A stretch of 64,000 bases of DNA, from the IMG/VR virus record IMGVR_UViG_3300013286_000013, positions 1 through 64,000 of that record. One strand, given 5' to 3'. A program made the translations under genes and the position numbers. The stretch is from a virus. Of the stretch, positions 15,853 to 24,643 are shown in pieces. The notes under the pieces were generated by a model that did not search any database, was not told the DNA's origin, and was given only the letters and a program-made list of their open reading frames with translations. The first letter of the stretch is position 1, and every line of letters starts with the position of its first letter.

Positions 15853-18166
15853 CAACAAGTGTGCCTCCTCCTTCTCTAAAATATTGAGCTAATGTTGTAG
15901 TAGGAACTTCACGCTGTCCGTATCCTGCACCCTGAAAGCTGGCCCATATTTTTCTAATTTTGTATGCCGCTGAAGAAAACTTACCTGCTCTAACATCGTC
16001 CAGTGCATTGCGAGTTTGAAGAAGGTATATACATGCCTTGTCTTGACTTGCAGGACTAAAGTCAGGTAAGTTGCAGGCTTTTTTGCAGGTGTCCCAAGTG
16101 TCTGGCATAAACTGGTATGCGCCTGCGGCAGAAGATCTGAGTCTTGCTGGACCTAAAACAATTCTAGGATGATCTTTGTATTTGTAACTTCTGTTAGTGT
16201 AACTATCACCGTTTTTATCATATGAGTTGCTACCATATGTATAAAATTTGAGTCCGTTATAGTTACCAGCTCCCGTAGGAGTAGTAACTCCAGGGGGTAG
16301 ACCTGCATTGTCAATGTCAAATAATGCGCTGGTATATTGTGTTCTATATCCATCTTTGCTGGCTGTGCCTTCTGCTCTGCGAATAGTCCACAAGAATGCC
16401 GCAATATTATCTTCTGCAAGATTACCTGTCTTGCTAGGTGGTGCGTAGGACGGATTTTTATTGTAAACAATATTAGCACCTGAAAAAGTATTTGTACCAG
16501 TATTTTCTGAATCAGTTCCGCCGAATCCAAATCTCTCAGGGTTAACGTTCTCATGATGCTCCCAAGGTTCGTGTGTTGGAACTCGAGTCATAATTGTAAC
16601 AATATCTGCGGCTTTGTAAAATTCACCGTCGCTCCAGGATCCCGGAGGTTGTCTATTAGGTAAATTATATCTTTGAAGGGGTTCTGGTGCATCTGGGAAA
16701 GTTGGGGCATCAGCAGTAGCAGAATCGGGGGCAGGACCAGCTGTTGCCGCAGGACCATTAATGCCAAGTGCCGGAGATGTTAGGTACAATGCCTGTTTCC
16801 CTAACACATTAATTTTCTTAGTTGCGGCAATTGAAATCGTATCATTTGCATTAAAACTAACAGATCCTTGACTTCCTAATTTTACTGTCTGGCCGCCGTT
16901 GATATTTAAATTGTCTGTTGCTTGAATAAAAGAATTAGTAGATCCCAATCTAAAATCACCATTTACTTTGATATTAGTGTTTCCGCCAGAAGCAAGATTT
17001 AAATTGTCGCCGCTTGCACTAATATGCATATCAGATTGTGCGCCAAGAAACATGTCACTTCCTGCGCTGATATGTAATTCCTTACTTGTCTGCATTTTTA
17101 TATCATTTACTGCTAATCCATAAATGCTGTTGCCTGATTCTATTTGAAGGTTTTCTCCGCTGGTTATCTTCACAGCTCTACCTGCTTCAATATTGAAATC
17201 ACGGTCAGCACGTAGGTTAAAATCTCCTTCTGCATGTAATGATATAGAATCGGCCGCATAGGCATCGATTTTGCCTTGACTTGTTAATTCTATCCATGCT
17301 GTTCCTGCGGCATTGCCAATATAGATCAAATCACTACTATTGTGTAGCAATATCTGATGCCCTGTACGAGTACGAATTCTTATAAGCTCATTGAGATTGT
17401 CTTTATCCCCATCGTCCATTACAAACTGAGATCCGCCCATTCTACTTACGTAGGCTGTAGATTTTACATCAAATCCTATTTCCCCCGTTTTAGATCCTTT
17501 TGACTCGTCAATTGGACCAGGTGTGCTGATGCCAAACACGCTAGACGGGTATTCTCGTCTAGCTGAACTAGAAGTTATTCCCCGTATGTCATCTAAAATA
17601 AGACCTTGCGCCAGGAGTCGGTCTGCGAACGGGTGGACAGGCTTTGTGAACTTGTTGACATCTGAGCCCGATAAATCCCTACTACGCTTAAGAAATTCTC
17701 CAACTGGGAGATTTGTAGTTCCATATTTTCTTTCTTGTTCCGGAGTTAGTGCAACGTTGCGACTGGCTGCGATTCCAGGAACCATGTGATTTTGATAAGT
17801 GTCAGGTATGCATCCAATCCAATAGCCTGCATTTGCCATTCCTCTAACGAATATAACCATAACGCATGAGCCAATGTCAGGAGGTACCATCCACATACCG
17901 TATGATTTTTGTACATCATTAAAATCTGCCGAGTTGTTGCCTTCAAATCCACTCGAGGTTGTTCCCCAGAATGGGCTCATGTAATAGACCGGAATAGTAT
18001 TTGATTGCAAATTTGAATCGGCTGTTCCGCCTTCGTATAATAAAACTTCAAGACCGCCCATCAAAGTAGAATCTAGATGGTTTACTACCCTTGCCAAGAA
18101 AGGACCGGCGCCAACAACTTGCCCTTCAAGCAACTTGTGTTTTGATTCGGTTGAATTGATTGCCAT
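15848..18166 (-). CDS. gp5: Baseplate central spike gp5 with C-terminal lambda R-type (GH104) lytic domain
   Basis: 772 aa. Residues about 1-150 form the gp5 OB-fold region (MSPFWGTTSSGF, WMVPPDIGSCVMVIFV, GYWIGCIPD). Residues about 230-470 are the short-period beta-helix typical of gp5/VgrG spikes (repeats such as DSISLHAEGDFNLRADRDF). Residues about 585-772 match the lambda endolysin R family: FLWTIRRAEGT with candidate catalytic Glu599, HPRIV, SSAAGAYQF, DFSPASQD, IWASFQGAGYGQ and a REGGGT end. R-type enzymes are lytic transglycosylases (GH104) that cleave peptidoglycan. In T4 the lysozyme of gp5 is a different family (T4L fold) and sits between OB fold and helix; here it is terminal. The protein would puncture the envelope and locally cut the wall at infection. 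A long Pro/Ala linker near residues 475-520 precedes the enzyme. Confidence 0.92.
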   Translation of the reverse strand: MAINSTESKHKLLEGQVVGAGPFLARVVNHLDSTLMGGLEVLLYEGGTADSNLQSNTIPVYYMSPFWGTTSSGFEGNNSADFNDVQKSYGMWMVPPDIGSCVMVIFVRGMANAGYWIGCIPDTYQNHMVPGIAASRNVALTPEQERKYGTTNLPVGEFLKRSRDLSGSDVNKFTKPVHPFADRLLAQGLILDDIRGITSSSARREYPSSVFGISTPGPIDESKGSKTGEIGFDVKSTAYVSRMGGSQFVMDDGDKDNLNELIRIRTRTGHQILLHNSSDLIYIGNAAGTAWIELTSQGKIDAYAADSISLHAEGDFNLRADRDFNIEAGRAVKITSGENLQIESGNSIYGLAVNDIKMQTSKELHISAGSDMFLGAQSDMHISASGDNLNLASGGNTNIKVNGDFRLGSTNSFIQATDNLNINGGQTVKLGSQGSVSFNANDTISIAATKKINVLGKQALYLTSPALGINGPAATAGPAPDSATADAPTFPDAPEPLQRYNLPNRQPPGSWSDGEFYKAADIVTIMTRVPTHEPWEHHENVNPERFGFGGTDSENTGTNTFSGANIVYNKNPSYAPPSKTGNLAEDNIAAFLWTIRRAEGTASKDGYRTQYTSALFDIDNAGLPPGVTTPTGAGNYNGLKFYTYGSNSYDKNGDSYTNRSYKYKDHPRIVLGPARLRSSAAGAYQFMPDTWDTCKKACNLPDFSPASQDKACIYLLQTRNALDDVRAGKFSSAAYKIRKIWASFQGAGYGQREVPTTTLAQYFREGGGTLVA

Positions 18167-18169
18167 ATA

Positions 18170-21100
18170 TTAACTTGTTTTTGTCAGCATTAGTTTATCT
18201 AAAGGACTAAGTGCTCGCTGTGTTCCATATAGACTGTTCACAGTGTTTATTTCAACGTAGTATCCTCCAATGCCTTGTAGCGTTCGGATTGCATTGGCAT
18301 TATTTGACTCAACTGACCCTAGTCCTTGAACTGCGGGTGGCAGTCCATTGGTATTTAAACTTGCATTGTTTAACTCTGCGGCGCTCCTGAATTTGTCAAA
18401 CTGTTGAGTAGCATTTAAGGGGTTGCTGCCGCCTGTTCCGTTTGCCTGCCCTCTAGATCCGCCAAGAAGAGCTAACAATGCTCCCACTGATGCAAAAGAT
18501 GAGGCTCCTGGTAGATTAGCAATGTTTCCACCATTAGCAAGAATTTTTTGCAGATCATACTGGCTAACATTTGCAAGAGGCGATTTAGTCAGTGCTTGTA
18601 GTGCGGGTAAGTTGGCAATGCCGGCGCCTGTTAAATTCTTTAGGCTGAGACCCAGCGCCTGGAATCCTTGGATATTTGCATCTTTAGGTACAGACGCTAA
18701 TACTTTTTGTAGCTTTGACAATAGTGATGTTTGCTGGTCAGTTGACAGCCCCGAAAATTGTGCAGGATCAATCCCTAACTGTGCGGCAATTGCTGTAGGA
18801 TCGGTAGGTACACCGTTTAATGCGGCAATGGTTTTCTGTCCAATGTTATTAAGATTGGAATCTTTAGAGGGGTTGGTAATATAATTTTTTCCATCAGCTG
18901 TAATTATATTATTTTTATAATTTGTTTCTAATGTATAGAGATTATTAGTGTCTTGTACAAAGCTGGAAATAATATTTGCCTGCGCATTTTGATTCGCTTG
19001 ATTCTGTGCAGTTTTACTAGGAGCCGGTATCGTTGTTGTTTGCAATGGAATGCCGCTTGTGTAGGGATTATATCCTGTCAACGATTGACCGACTGCTGGT
19101 GCACCAGGGTTGTTTAACAAGGCATCTGCAACTGCAACCAATCCTCCTATTTGCACACCTACTGAGGCAATAGCCTGTAACGGAGCTACTACTCCCTGTA
19201 TCACTCCAAGTCCATCTGAAATAGCGGCATCAATTCTTTTGACTGACGACTGCAATGCTCCAGATGTTTGGGCAAAAAGCCCCTGTGCCGACGCCATCAA
19301 TCCTGCCAATCCCAGGCTGGGAATTTGAGGATTTAAAATCTTACTTAGATCGGCAGTCTGCCTCTTAGTGCCAAACTTATTCACAGAGGCCGGAGCAGAG
19401 TCCGCCGTCTGCTGTTGGCCGGGCTCCGGAGAACTCTTAAAGGGAATTGAAGGTGTTATTTTCTTAGACGGTTGTTGGCCTGCAAGTCTTATCAGATTCA
19501 GTGTTTGGGTAAACTCGCCATCCCTAAAATGATGGTCCATCGATCTCACTAGGAATATTCCACTGAAGTGATCAACAGTTTCTCCGCCAAAATCCATAAA
19601 TCCGTCTGATCGATAATCTCGAGGATTTTTAAAATCAATGCTTATGTAAATCTCACCATCTAGCCACGGAGCTTCTCCGTTCTGATTTTGGGTTTCAGTT
19701 TTAAATTCAGAGACAACATTACTCATACCCGAAGTTACAAGATAGTAAGGATCACCAATAATTTTGCAAGTCATTCCTTGCATTTCGCTATTGTCAAGTA
19801 GACTAAGTTGTATAGCTTTTGCTAGAGACTGATACGGTGATATCTGTAGCGGTTTTCCATCTAGTCCGCTGGCGCTGGTATCGCCAGCAATGGCCGGAGC
19901 AGTATTAACTTGAGCACTAGGATTATGCTTTGCTTGATCAGAGACAGCTATCTTCACAGTATTAGACGGAGATGCACCCATTGAGGTTGCAGATCTATCT
20001 TGCACTCCTAATTTGTAAGGACGCTGTTGATAATATAAGGCATTGAAACTGATTCTAAAATCTATTAAGTCAACATTTTTTCCGGTATAGATATAATTGT
20101 ATGTTCTAGATAATGTTCTTTTTAACCCCTCAGTATCCCAGGATCCAAATTCTTCAGGCAGACGTGAATAATGTATCCAATATGGTCTAATTTCGTAGGT
20201 AATGGTATAAGCGGGCCGATTTTCTTTAGGATTTCTTTTTTCTTTTAATTTTGTAGTGACATGAATCCTGTACCAAGGAACCTTACCATTGTATTTGCTT
20301 TTCCATTTATCTTTATTATCAATAAAATCTTTAGTGTATTCGCTGTCTCGTATAACAACATCTATAATATCAAAAATTTTAGTTCCTGCTTTAACAGAGA
20401 TTGTTTCCCCTTTTTTATCATACCTGACCGCAGTAACTTCTTTGTCTACAAATCTATAATTATTTTTTGATGTTTTGTCAGTAGGTGCCGCAAACTCAAA
20501 CATAGAGTTTGCCCTTAGAAAATCGTTGATTTTTTTATTTTCAATAGTGATAGTTTCTGCAGACCCGTCGGGTGCTTTTATTGGTAAGAATTTAATTTCA
20601 TACGAATTAAAAATTGGAGATCCTTCAGCATCGTTACTTTTGCTTTTTGCTGTTTCAACCTCTTTTACCAAGTTCGTCAGCATGTCGCCGACTGTTTCGC
20701 CCTTCATCTTCATAGTTACCGGAATGTTGGCATCAAGTCCTAATACGTTTGCATTAAGATTTACTAAGCCGCATCTGTAACTTGTACCACGCTCATCGGC
20801 AGTTATTTGAACAGTGTTTAAGCCAACTGTCCAATATCTTTCAGATCTTGGTACTTTCTCAGCTTTACCTGTTGTGTCGTTCCACCCCCAGAACTCTATC
20901 TTTAGGCATAATGGCTTATCAACATGATCTTCATAACCGGCCGCTAGACAATTGACTCTTAGGGACTCGAGGAATCCGTTCATGCTGAGAGGTTCTACTA
21001 CAGTCAGTTGGAATTGAGTTACTACAGCTCCTTCAGTCAACATCCAGGGACCATTCATTTCGAGGCTTTCTACAAATAGATCAAATCGACCAGTACCAGT

Positions 21101-21448
21101 TTTGTTAAACTCTTCTACTAATTGTTTCACATCTAAGTTTTTAGACGTTTTAGACCCATAGAATCCGCCATCTTGTGCGTCAGCATCTCCGCTCTGTGTA
21201 GGAGTATTATTGTAATCAAATAATTCTGCGTCGGTTATTCCTTGTGTGCCCTTGCCTGAAGTTTTAAAAATTACATGTTCTAGCTGAGGAGATTTTGCAA
21301 GATATGAAGTGCTGTTAAATTGGTCTTGAGTTAACACCGCAAGAGTAAACACATAGTTGTAGGAACTATAATAGTTCAATGGGTTAGTTTCACCCGCTGA
21401 AGCAAATGCAGTGCTTGTATTGAAATAACTGGTACTTGAATCCAGCAT
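18170..21448 (-). CDS. Baseplate central hub protein, gp27-like
   Basis: 1092 aa, much longer than T4 gp27 (391 aa). It starts one base after the gp53 stop and ends 3 nt before gp5, so it is co-translated with its expected partner. The segment around residues 600-690 (MTCKIIGDPYYLV, EIYISIDFKNPRDY, GIFLVRSMDHHFRDGEF followed by a QTLNLIRL strand) is the typical last barrel of gp27/gpD-type hubs, 'G-x-Y-x-V-x-S-x-x-H-x-F...x-L-x-L-x-R'. The last 400 residues are Ala/Gln/Asn/Leu-rich and low in complexity, with no recognised fold. The role inferred is the trimeric hub ring that carries the gp5 spike. The family assignment rests on motif style and position, not on strong identity. Confidence 0.65.
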   Translation of the reverse strand: MLDSSTSYFNTSTAFASAGETNPLNYYSSYNYVFTLAVLTQDQFNSTSYLAKSPQLEHVIFKTSGKGTQGITDAELFDYNNTPTQSGDADAQDGGFYGSKTSKNLDVKQLVEEFNKTGTGRFDLFVESLEMNGPWMLTEGAVVTQFQLTVVEPLSMNGFLESLRVNCLAAGYEDHVDKPLCLKIEFWGWNDTTGKAEKVPRSERYWTVGLNTVQITADERGTSYRCGLVNLNANVLGLDANIPVTMKMKGETVGDMLTNLVKEVETAKSKSNDAEGSPIFNSYEIKFLPIKAPDGSAETITIENKKINDFLRANSMFEFAAPTDKTSKNNYRFVDKEVTAVRYDKKGETISVKAGTKIFDIIDVVIRDSEYTKDFIDNKDKWKSKYNGKVPWYRIHVTTKLKEKRNPKENRPAYTITYEIRPYWIHYSRLPEEFGSWDTEGLKRTLSRTYNYIYTGKNVDLIDFRISFNALYYQQRPYKLGVQDRSATSMGASPSNTVKIAVSDQAKHNPSAQVNTAPAIAGDTSASGLDGKPLQISPYQSLAKAIQLSLLDNSEMQGMTCKIIGDPYYLVTSGMSNVVSEFKTETQNQNGEAPWLDGEIYISIDFKNPRDYRSDGFMDFGGETVDHFSGIFLVRSMDHHFRDGEFTQTLNLIRLAGQQPSKKITPSIPFKSSPEPGQQQTADSAPASVNKFGTKRQTADLSKILNPQIPSLGLAGLMASAQGLFAQTSGALQSSVKRIDAAISDGLGVIQGVVAPLQAIASVGVQIGGLVAVADALLNNPGAPAVGQSLTGYNPYTSGIPLQTTTIPAPSKTAQNQANQNAQANIISSFVQDTNNLYTLETNYKNNIITADGKNYITNPSKDSNLNNIGQKTIAALNGVPTDPTAIAAQLGIDPAQFSGLSTDQQTSLLSKLQKVLASVPKDANIQGFQALGLSLKNLTGAGIANLPALQALTKSPLANVSQYDLQKILANGGNIANLPGASSFASVGALLALLGGSRGQANGTGGSNPLNATQQFDKFRSAAELNNASLNTNGLPPAVQGLGSVESNNANAIRTLQGIGGYYVEINTVNSLYGTQRALSPLDKLMLTKTS

Positions 21449-21449
21449 T

Positions 21450-21755
21450 TTATAATCCCAATGCCCTATTAATGGTTGTGAGTTGCGGAATAAAAATTTT
21501 CACGCCAGGTAGCATGTCATATATAGGATCTCTAATTATATCTTTATTCCGCATGGCAAACACCCACCAAAGCTGTTCATTCTGGTATATGTCAAACGCC
21601 AACAGATCAGGACGATGTTTATATTGCGAAGTTAAGGTGATTTGCGTATCATTTTTTAACAACGGTAGATCACGTATGTTCATAATATCTAGATAATTAG
21701 ATTTCTGAACAGTGTTAAAATAGGGACTTGCTTTACTATATACAATTTCGGCCAT
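21450..21755 (-). CDS. gp53: Baseplate wedge subunit gp53
   Basis: 101 aa. The Tyr-x-His-RPDLLAFDIY...WWVFAMRNKDIIRDPIYDMLPG...IFIPQL pattern is the gp53 core, which clamps the inner wedge to the hub region; LysM-like geometry is known for this family. It is shorter than T4 gp53 (196 aa) but typical of the compact version in aquatic T4-like phages. It begins one base after the upstream gene's stop and ends one base before the hub gene, in a TAA-A-TG arrangement that suggests translational coupling on both sides. Confidence 0.85.
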   Translation of the reverse strand: MAEIVYSKASPYFNTVQKSNYLDIMNIRDLPLLKNDTQITLTSQYKHRPDLLAFDIYQNEQLWWVFAMRNKDIIRDPIYDMLPGVKIFIPQLTTINRALGL

Positions 21756-21756
21756 T

Positions 21757-22557
21757 TTATAGATATCCTTGATCTGCTAACTTACCTTTGTTGAATTTAT
21801 CAACTGAATAGCCTAGTTGCTGTGCGCGGCTGTAGACTGGTATTAATTCCAACGTTAGAGAACTTAAAACAGGAACAAAATTATTACCATAGTCCTTAAT
21901 TCCTTCTCCAACTTGAATATAATCAACACCGTCTGGTAGATCTAATTTCCAAGACTGTACAGCAACGGGCACATTATGTAGCATGCTATTACCATATGCC
22001 ATGAGCCTGCAAATCGGTGGAGGAGATCCTGCTCCTACATCATCACCCCAGCGCATTTTTGTAAGAGTCCTCAACAGATGTTGAACTGCTAATATCAATG
22101 ATCCTTCGTATTCGTTTTGACAGGTAAATTTTCCTGTTATCTGTATAGCCGATGTCTGTGCATTTTTAAAAAAGTAATTGTTAAAATTTGAATGTGTCGG
22201 GGCAAGGTTGGTATAGGCCGCGGTGTTACTGTAACTTATTGTTGGGGTGAAGGGGAAAATAATACCGCCAGGATGAGATGCAGGGCCGCCAATATTTTCA
22301 AAAGGTCTAGTACTACCAAACTGTGGGCCACCGCCCAGTGTTCTGCTGGTATACATTTCAGGAACACATAATTTAACTCTAATATCTTGGGCAGGTGATC
22401 CTTTCCAGTTGATAGAAGCTGGCATAGCCGACTCAGGTACTGCCGCCGACTTTATTTTAGTAAAATTAGGTGCCGCCAAATCTCCGCCGGAGTTAAAGCC
22501 TGCATTAGAGTTTCCTTGTGCATTTCCATCTTCACTTGGTTTTCCGGTAGTTGCCAT
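21757..22557 (-). CDS. Baseplate tail-tube cap/initiator, gp48/gp54-like
   Basis: 266 aa, first gene of the minus-strand operon. After a Gly/Asn/Ser-rich N-terminus come segments typical of the tail-tube initiator family in T4-like phages: IIFPFTPTISYSNTA, THSNFNNYFFKNAQTSAIQITGKF, a LLRTLTKMRWG helix and a PPPICRLMAYGN...PVAVQSWKLDLPDGVDYI strand pair. The fold is a tail-tube-like barrel that polymerises on the hub and starts tube assembly. I cannot decide between the gp48 and gp54 role, and only one such gene is present here. A good Shine-Dalgarno (AAGGAA) lies 8 nt before ATG. Confidence 0.6.
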   Translation of the reverse strand: MATTGKPSEDGNAQGNSNAGFNSGGDLAAPNFTKIKSAAVPESAMPASINWKGSPAQDIRVKLCVPEMYTSRTLGGGPQFGSTRPFENIGGPASHPGGIIFPFTPTISYSNTAAYTNLAPTHSNFNNYFFKNAQTSAIQITGKFTCQNEYEGSLILAVQHLLRTLTKMRWGDDVGAGSPPPICRLMAYGNSMLHNVPVAVQSWKLDLPDGVDYIQVGEGIKDYGNNFVPVLSSLTLELIPVYSRAQQLGYSVDKFNKGKLADQGYL

Positions 22558-22575
22558 GTTTTTTCCTTTACCAGT

Positions 22576-22583
22576 TATTTAAC
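22576..22583 (-). promoter_or_regulatory. Late promoter motif (GTTAAATA) for the baseplate operon
   Basis: On the minus strand GTTAAATA lies 18 nt before the ATG of the tail-tube cap gene and is the only late-type motif seen before the first gene of the operon. It is 2 bp from an oppositely directed GATAAATA. Confidence 0.5.
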
Positions 22584-22585
22584 CT

Positions 22586-22593
22586 GATAAATA
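22586..22593 (+). promoter_or_regulatory. Late promoter motif (GATAAATA) upstream of gp55
   Basis: GATAAATA matches the T4 late -10 consensus at seven of eight positions and points to the gp55 gene, whose ATG is 70 nt away. It is located upstream of a sigma70-type promoter, so gp55 may be transcribed both early and late. Confidence 0.5.
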
Positions 22594-22615
22594 ATATACG
22601 TAGATAATAAAAGTC

Positions 22616-22643
22616 TTGACTTCTTACTTTTTTCTGCTATAAT
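22616..22643 (+). promoter_or_regulatory. Sigma70-type promoter for gp55
   Basis: TTGACT at 22616-22621 and a perfect TATAAT at 22638-22643 are separated by 16 bp of T-rich DNA. The expected start is about 22650, just before the GGGAGATC ribosome-binding site at 22650-22657 and the ATG at 22664. This is the best housekeeping-type promoter in the window and implies early expression by unmodified host polymerase. With so short a leader, the start point or the site may differ by a few bases. Confidence 0.75.
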
Positions 22644-22663
22644 AGTACTGGGAGATCCTATAC

Positions 22664-23587
22664 ATGACATCAATAATAACAACAAGAAAAGTCAAGTATC
22701 TAAACAATAGAGATTTATTGGCAGAGATACACAAAAGCAAAGTAAGTTTTTGCAGTTTTACAAAAGCAGAATATCATCAATACGATATCATACTTACAAA
22801 CTTAGACAAAATCAACATTCGCACTGTAGCAGATGCCAAACGTGCAAGAGCCAAGCGGCTTGGCATAGAAGCTTTTAACGCATTACGCATTGCGGGCGAC
22901 AAGAAAACAAAGCTCGCAGAAGTAACACCAGATTACAAAACGATTGCCAAAGAAGATGTTGTGATCCGTATTATGACATTTGAGCATATTCCCCTAGCAC
23001 CGGGTCGTAAAAAGACCACAAAGACCACAGCAGATAGTCACGACAAGGTTAACTTTCCTCCGTTCCAACATTGGAAATATGATGATCAAGGTAACTTAGA
23101 GTGTGTAGGCAAAAGTCACTGGAAGGGCGGGGTTAAGACTGGCAAGTTCAGCAAAGACCACGGGCGCATTACTGAAAATCTAGGTAAAATGTATATCAAA
23201 CTAAGCGAACGATATGCACAGCGAAGCAACTGGCGCGGATATACTTACATCGATGAGATGAAGGGACAGGCTATTCTACAGCTGAGTCAAATCGGACTTC
23301 AGTTCGATGAATCAAAATCAGAAAATCCATTCGCCTATTATACTGCCGCAGTAACAAACAGTTTTACTCGCATCCTAAACATCGAAAAGAAAAATCAAAA
23401 CATTCGAGATGACATGTTAGAAGAAAACGGACTAACTCCTTCTATGACAAGGCAGTACAGTCAAGAGTTTGCAGAAGAGATCGCTCGTCAAGCAGAACTG
23501 TACAAAAACATGCGCATGCCAAAGAGCGAAGAAGATCCTGTCGAGGAAGAGGAAGCAGAAACTACAAGTGGCAAAGAAATCACTTGA
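22664..23587 (+). CDS. gp55: Late-transcription sigma factor gp55
   Basis: 307 aa. The C-terminal half contains the gp55/sigma region 2 signature: RYAQRSNWRGYTYIDEMKGQ, then ILQLSQIGLQFDESKSENPF, AYYTAAVTNSFTRILNIEKK and NQNIRDD. gp55 binds host core polymerase and directs it to TAAATA late promoters, several of which occur in this window. The protein is longer than T4 gp55 (185 aa): an N-terminal YLNNRDLLAEIHKSK motif, shared with aquatic T4-like sigma factors, is followed by a roughly 130-residue Lys-rich insert (residues 40-165) before the sigma core. The tail is acidic (EEDPVEEEEAE). Start chosen at the ATG 6 nt after GGGAGATC. Confidence 0.87.
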   Translation: MTSIITTRKVKYLNNRDLLAEIHKSKVSFCSFTKAEYHQYDIILTNLDKINIRTVADAKRARAKRLGIEAFNALRIAGDKKTKLAEVTPDYKTIAKEDVVIRIMTFEHIPLAPGRKKTTKTTADSHDKVNFPPFQHWKYDDQGNLECVGKSHWKGGVKTGKFSKDHGRITENLGKMYIKLSERYAQRSNWRGYTYIDEMKGQAILQLSQIGLQFDESKSENPFAYYTAAVTNSFTRILNIEKKNQNIRDDMLEENGLTPSMTRQYSQEFAEEIARQAELYKNMRMPKSEEDPVEEEEAETTSGKEIT

Positions 23588-23612
23588 TTTACCACTGCTT
23601 TTTTGTTAAAAT
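23584..23612 (+). promoter_or_regulatory. Sigma70-type promoter before gp47
   Basis: TTGATT at 23584-23589, which overlaps the gp55 stop codon, and TAAAAT at 23607-23612 are spaced by 17 bp. The layout (T-rich spacer, then a GGAGATC ribosome-binding site) repeats that of the promoter before gp55, so both are probably early promoters of the same class. Confidence 0.6.
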
Positions 23613-23629
23613 AAAAGATAGGAGATCGT

Positions 23630-24643
23630 ATGGGACTTTTTAAGAAGGTAGCATGTTTCACCGACATCCATTTTGGGTTGAAGTCAAACTCTGCTACACA
23701 TAATCAAGATTGTGAAGAATTTGTAGATTGGTTTATTGCCAAAGCCAAAGAAGAAGGTGCAGAGTCCTGCATCTTTCTCGGAGACTGGCATCACAACAGA
23801 AACAGCATCAATCTAATTACGCTAGATACTTCAATCCGTTGCTTGGAAAAGCTAGGTGCGGCATTTGAACAGTTCTTTTGGTTTCCAGGAAACCACGACC
23901 TCTTTTATAAAGACAAGCGTGAGATACACTCCAGTGCATTTGGTCGTCATATCCCGGGTGTTACAGTGGTAGACAGTATATGGACAAAAGACGAGGTTAC
24001 TCTTGTTCCGTGGCTGATAGGCGACGAGTGGAAGACCATGCGAGAGCTAAAAAGCAAATATGTCTTTGGTCACTTTGAGCTTCCTTTGTTCTATATGAAC
24101 GCAATGGTACAGATGCCCGACCACGGTGAACTACGTAGAGAAGACTTTGCTGGTCCGGACTATGTATTCAGCGGGCACTTCCACAAGCGACAAGCCAACA
24201 ACAATATCGTCTATATCGGTAATGCATTTCCCCACAACTATTCAGATGCATGGGATGATGACCGTGGCATGATGGTGTTAGAATGGGGTGGCAAGCCTGA
24301 ATATCACATCTGGGAAGATGCTCCTAAGTTTAGAACTATTAAATTATCAGATCTAATTGACCGTAAAGACGATGTTCTCAAGAGTAAGATGTATCTTAGA
24401 GTAAATCTTGACCTTCCGATTACATTTGAAGAAGCTAATTTTATTAAAGAAGACTTTAGTAGCAATTACAACATACGAGAAATGAGTCTTATACAAGAAA
24501 AGACCACCCTCGAAGGTGTGATCGACGATTCAGCTGATGCAAAATTTGAATCAGTAGACCAAATTGTTACTGAGCAGTTGATTAATATCGAGTCTGATCA
24601 GTTTGAACAAAAACTATTGTTGGACATTTACCATAATCTATGA
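23630..24643 (+). CDS. gp47: Recombination endonuclease subunit gp47 (Mre11/SbcD-like)
   Basis: 337 aa, matching T4 gp47 (339 aa). All calcineurin-like phosphoesterase motifs are present in order: D12-x-H14, G51-D52 followed by H54-H55, G87-N88-H89-D90, G147-H148 and G182-H183-x-H185. These residues hold the two metal ions. With gp46 the protein resects double-strand ends to make single strands for UvsX-type recombination-dependent replication. Its stop overlaps the gp46 start by 4 nt (ATGA), a translational-coupling arrangement. Confidence 0.95.
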   Translation: MGLFKKVACFTDIHFGLKSNSATHNQDCEEFVDWFIAKAKEEGAESCIFLGDWHHNRNSINLITLDTSIRCLEKLGAAFEQFFWFPGNHDLFYKDKREIHSSAFGRHIPGVTVVDSIWTKDEVTLVPWLIGDEWKTMRELKSKYVFGHFELPLFYMNAMVQMPDHGELRREDFAGPDYVFSGHFHKRQANNNIVYIGNAFPHNYSDAWDDDRGMMVLEWGGKPEYHIWEDAPKFRTIKLSDLIDRKDDVLKSKMYLRVNLDLPITFEEANFIKEDFSSNYNIREMSLIQEKTTLEGVIDDSADAKFESVDQIVTEQLINIESDQFEQKLLLDIYHNL

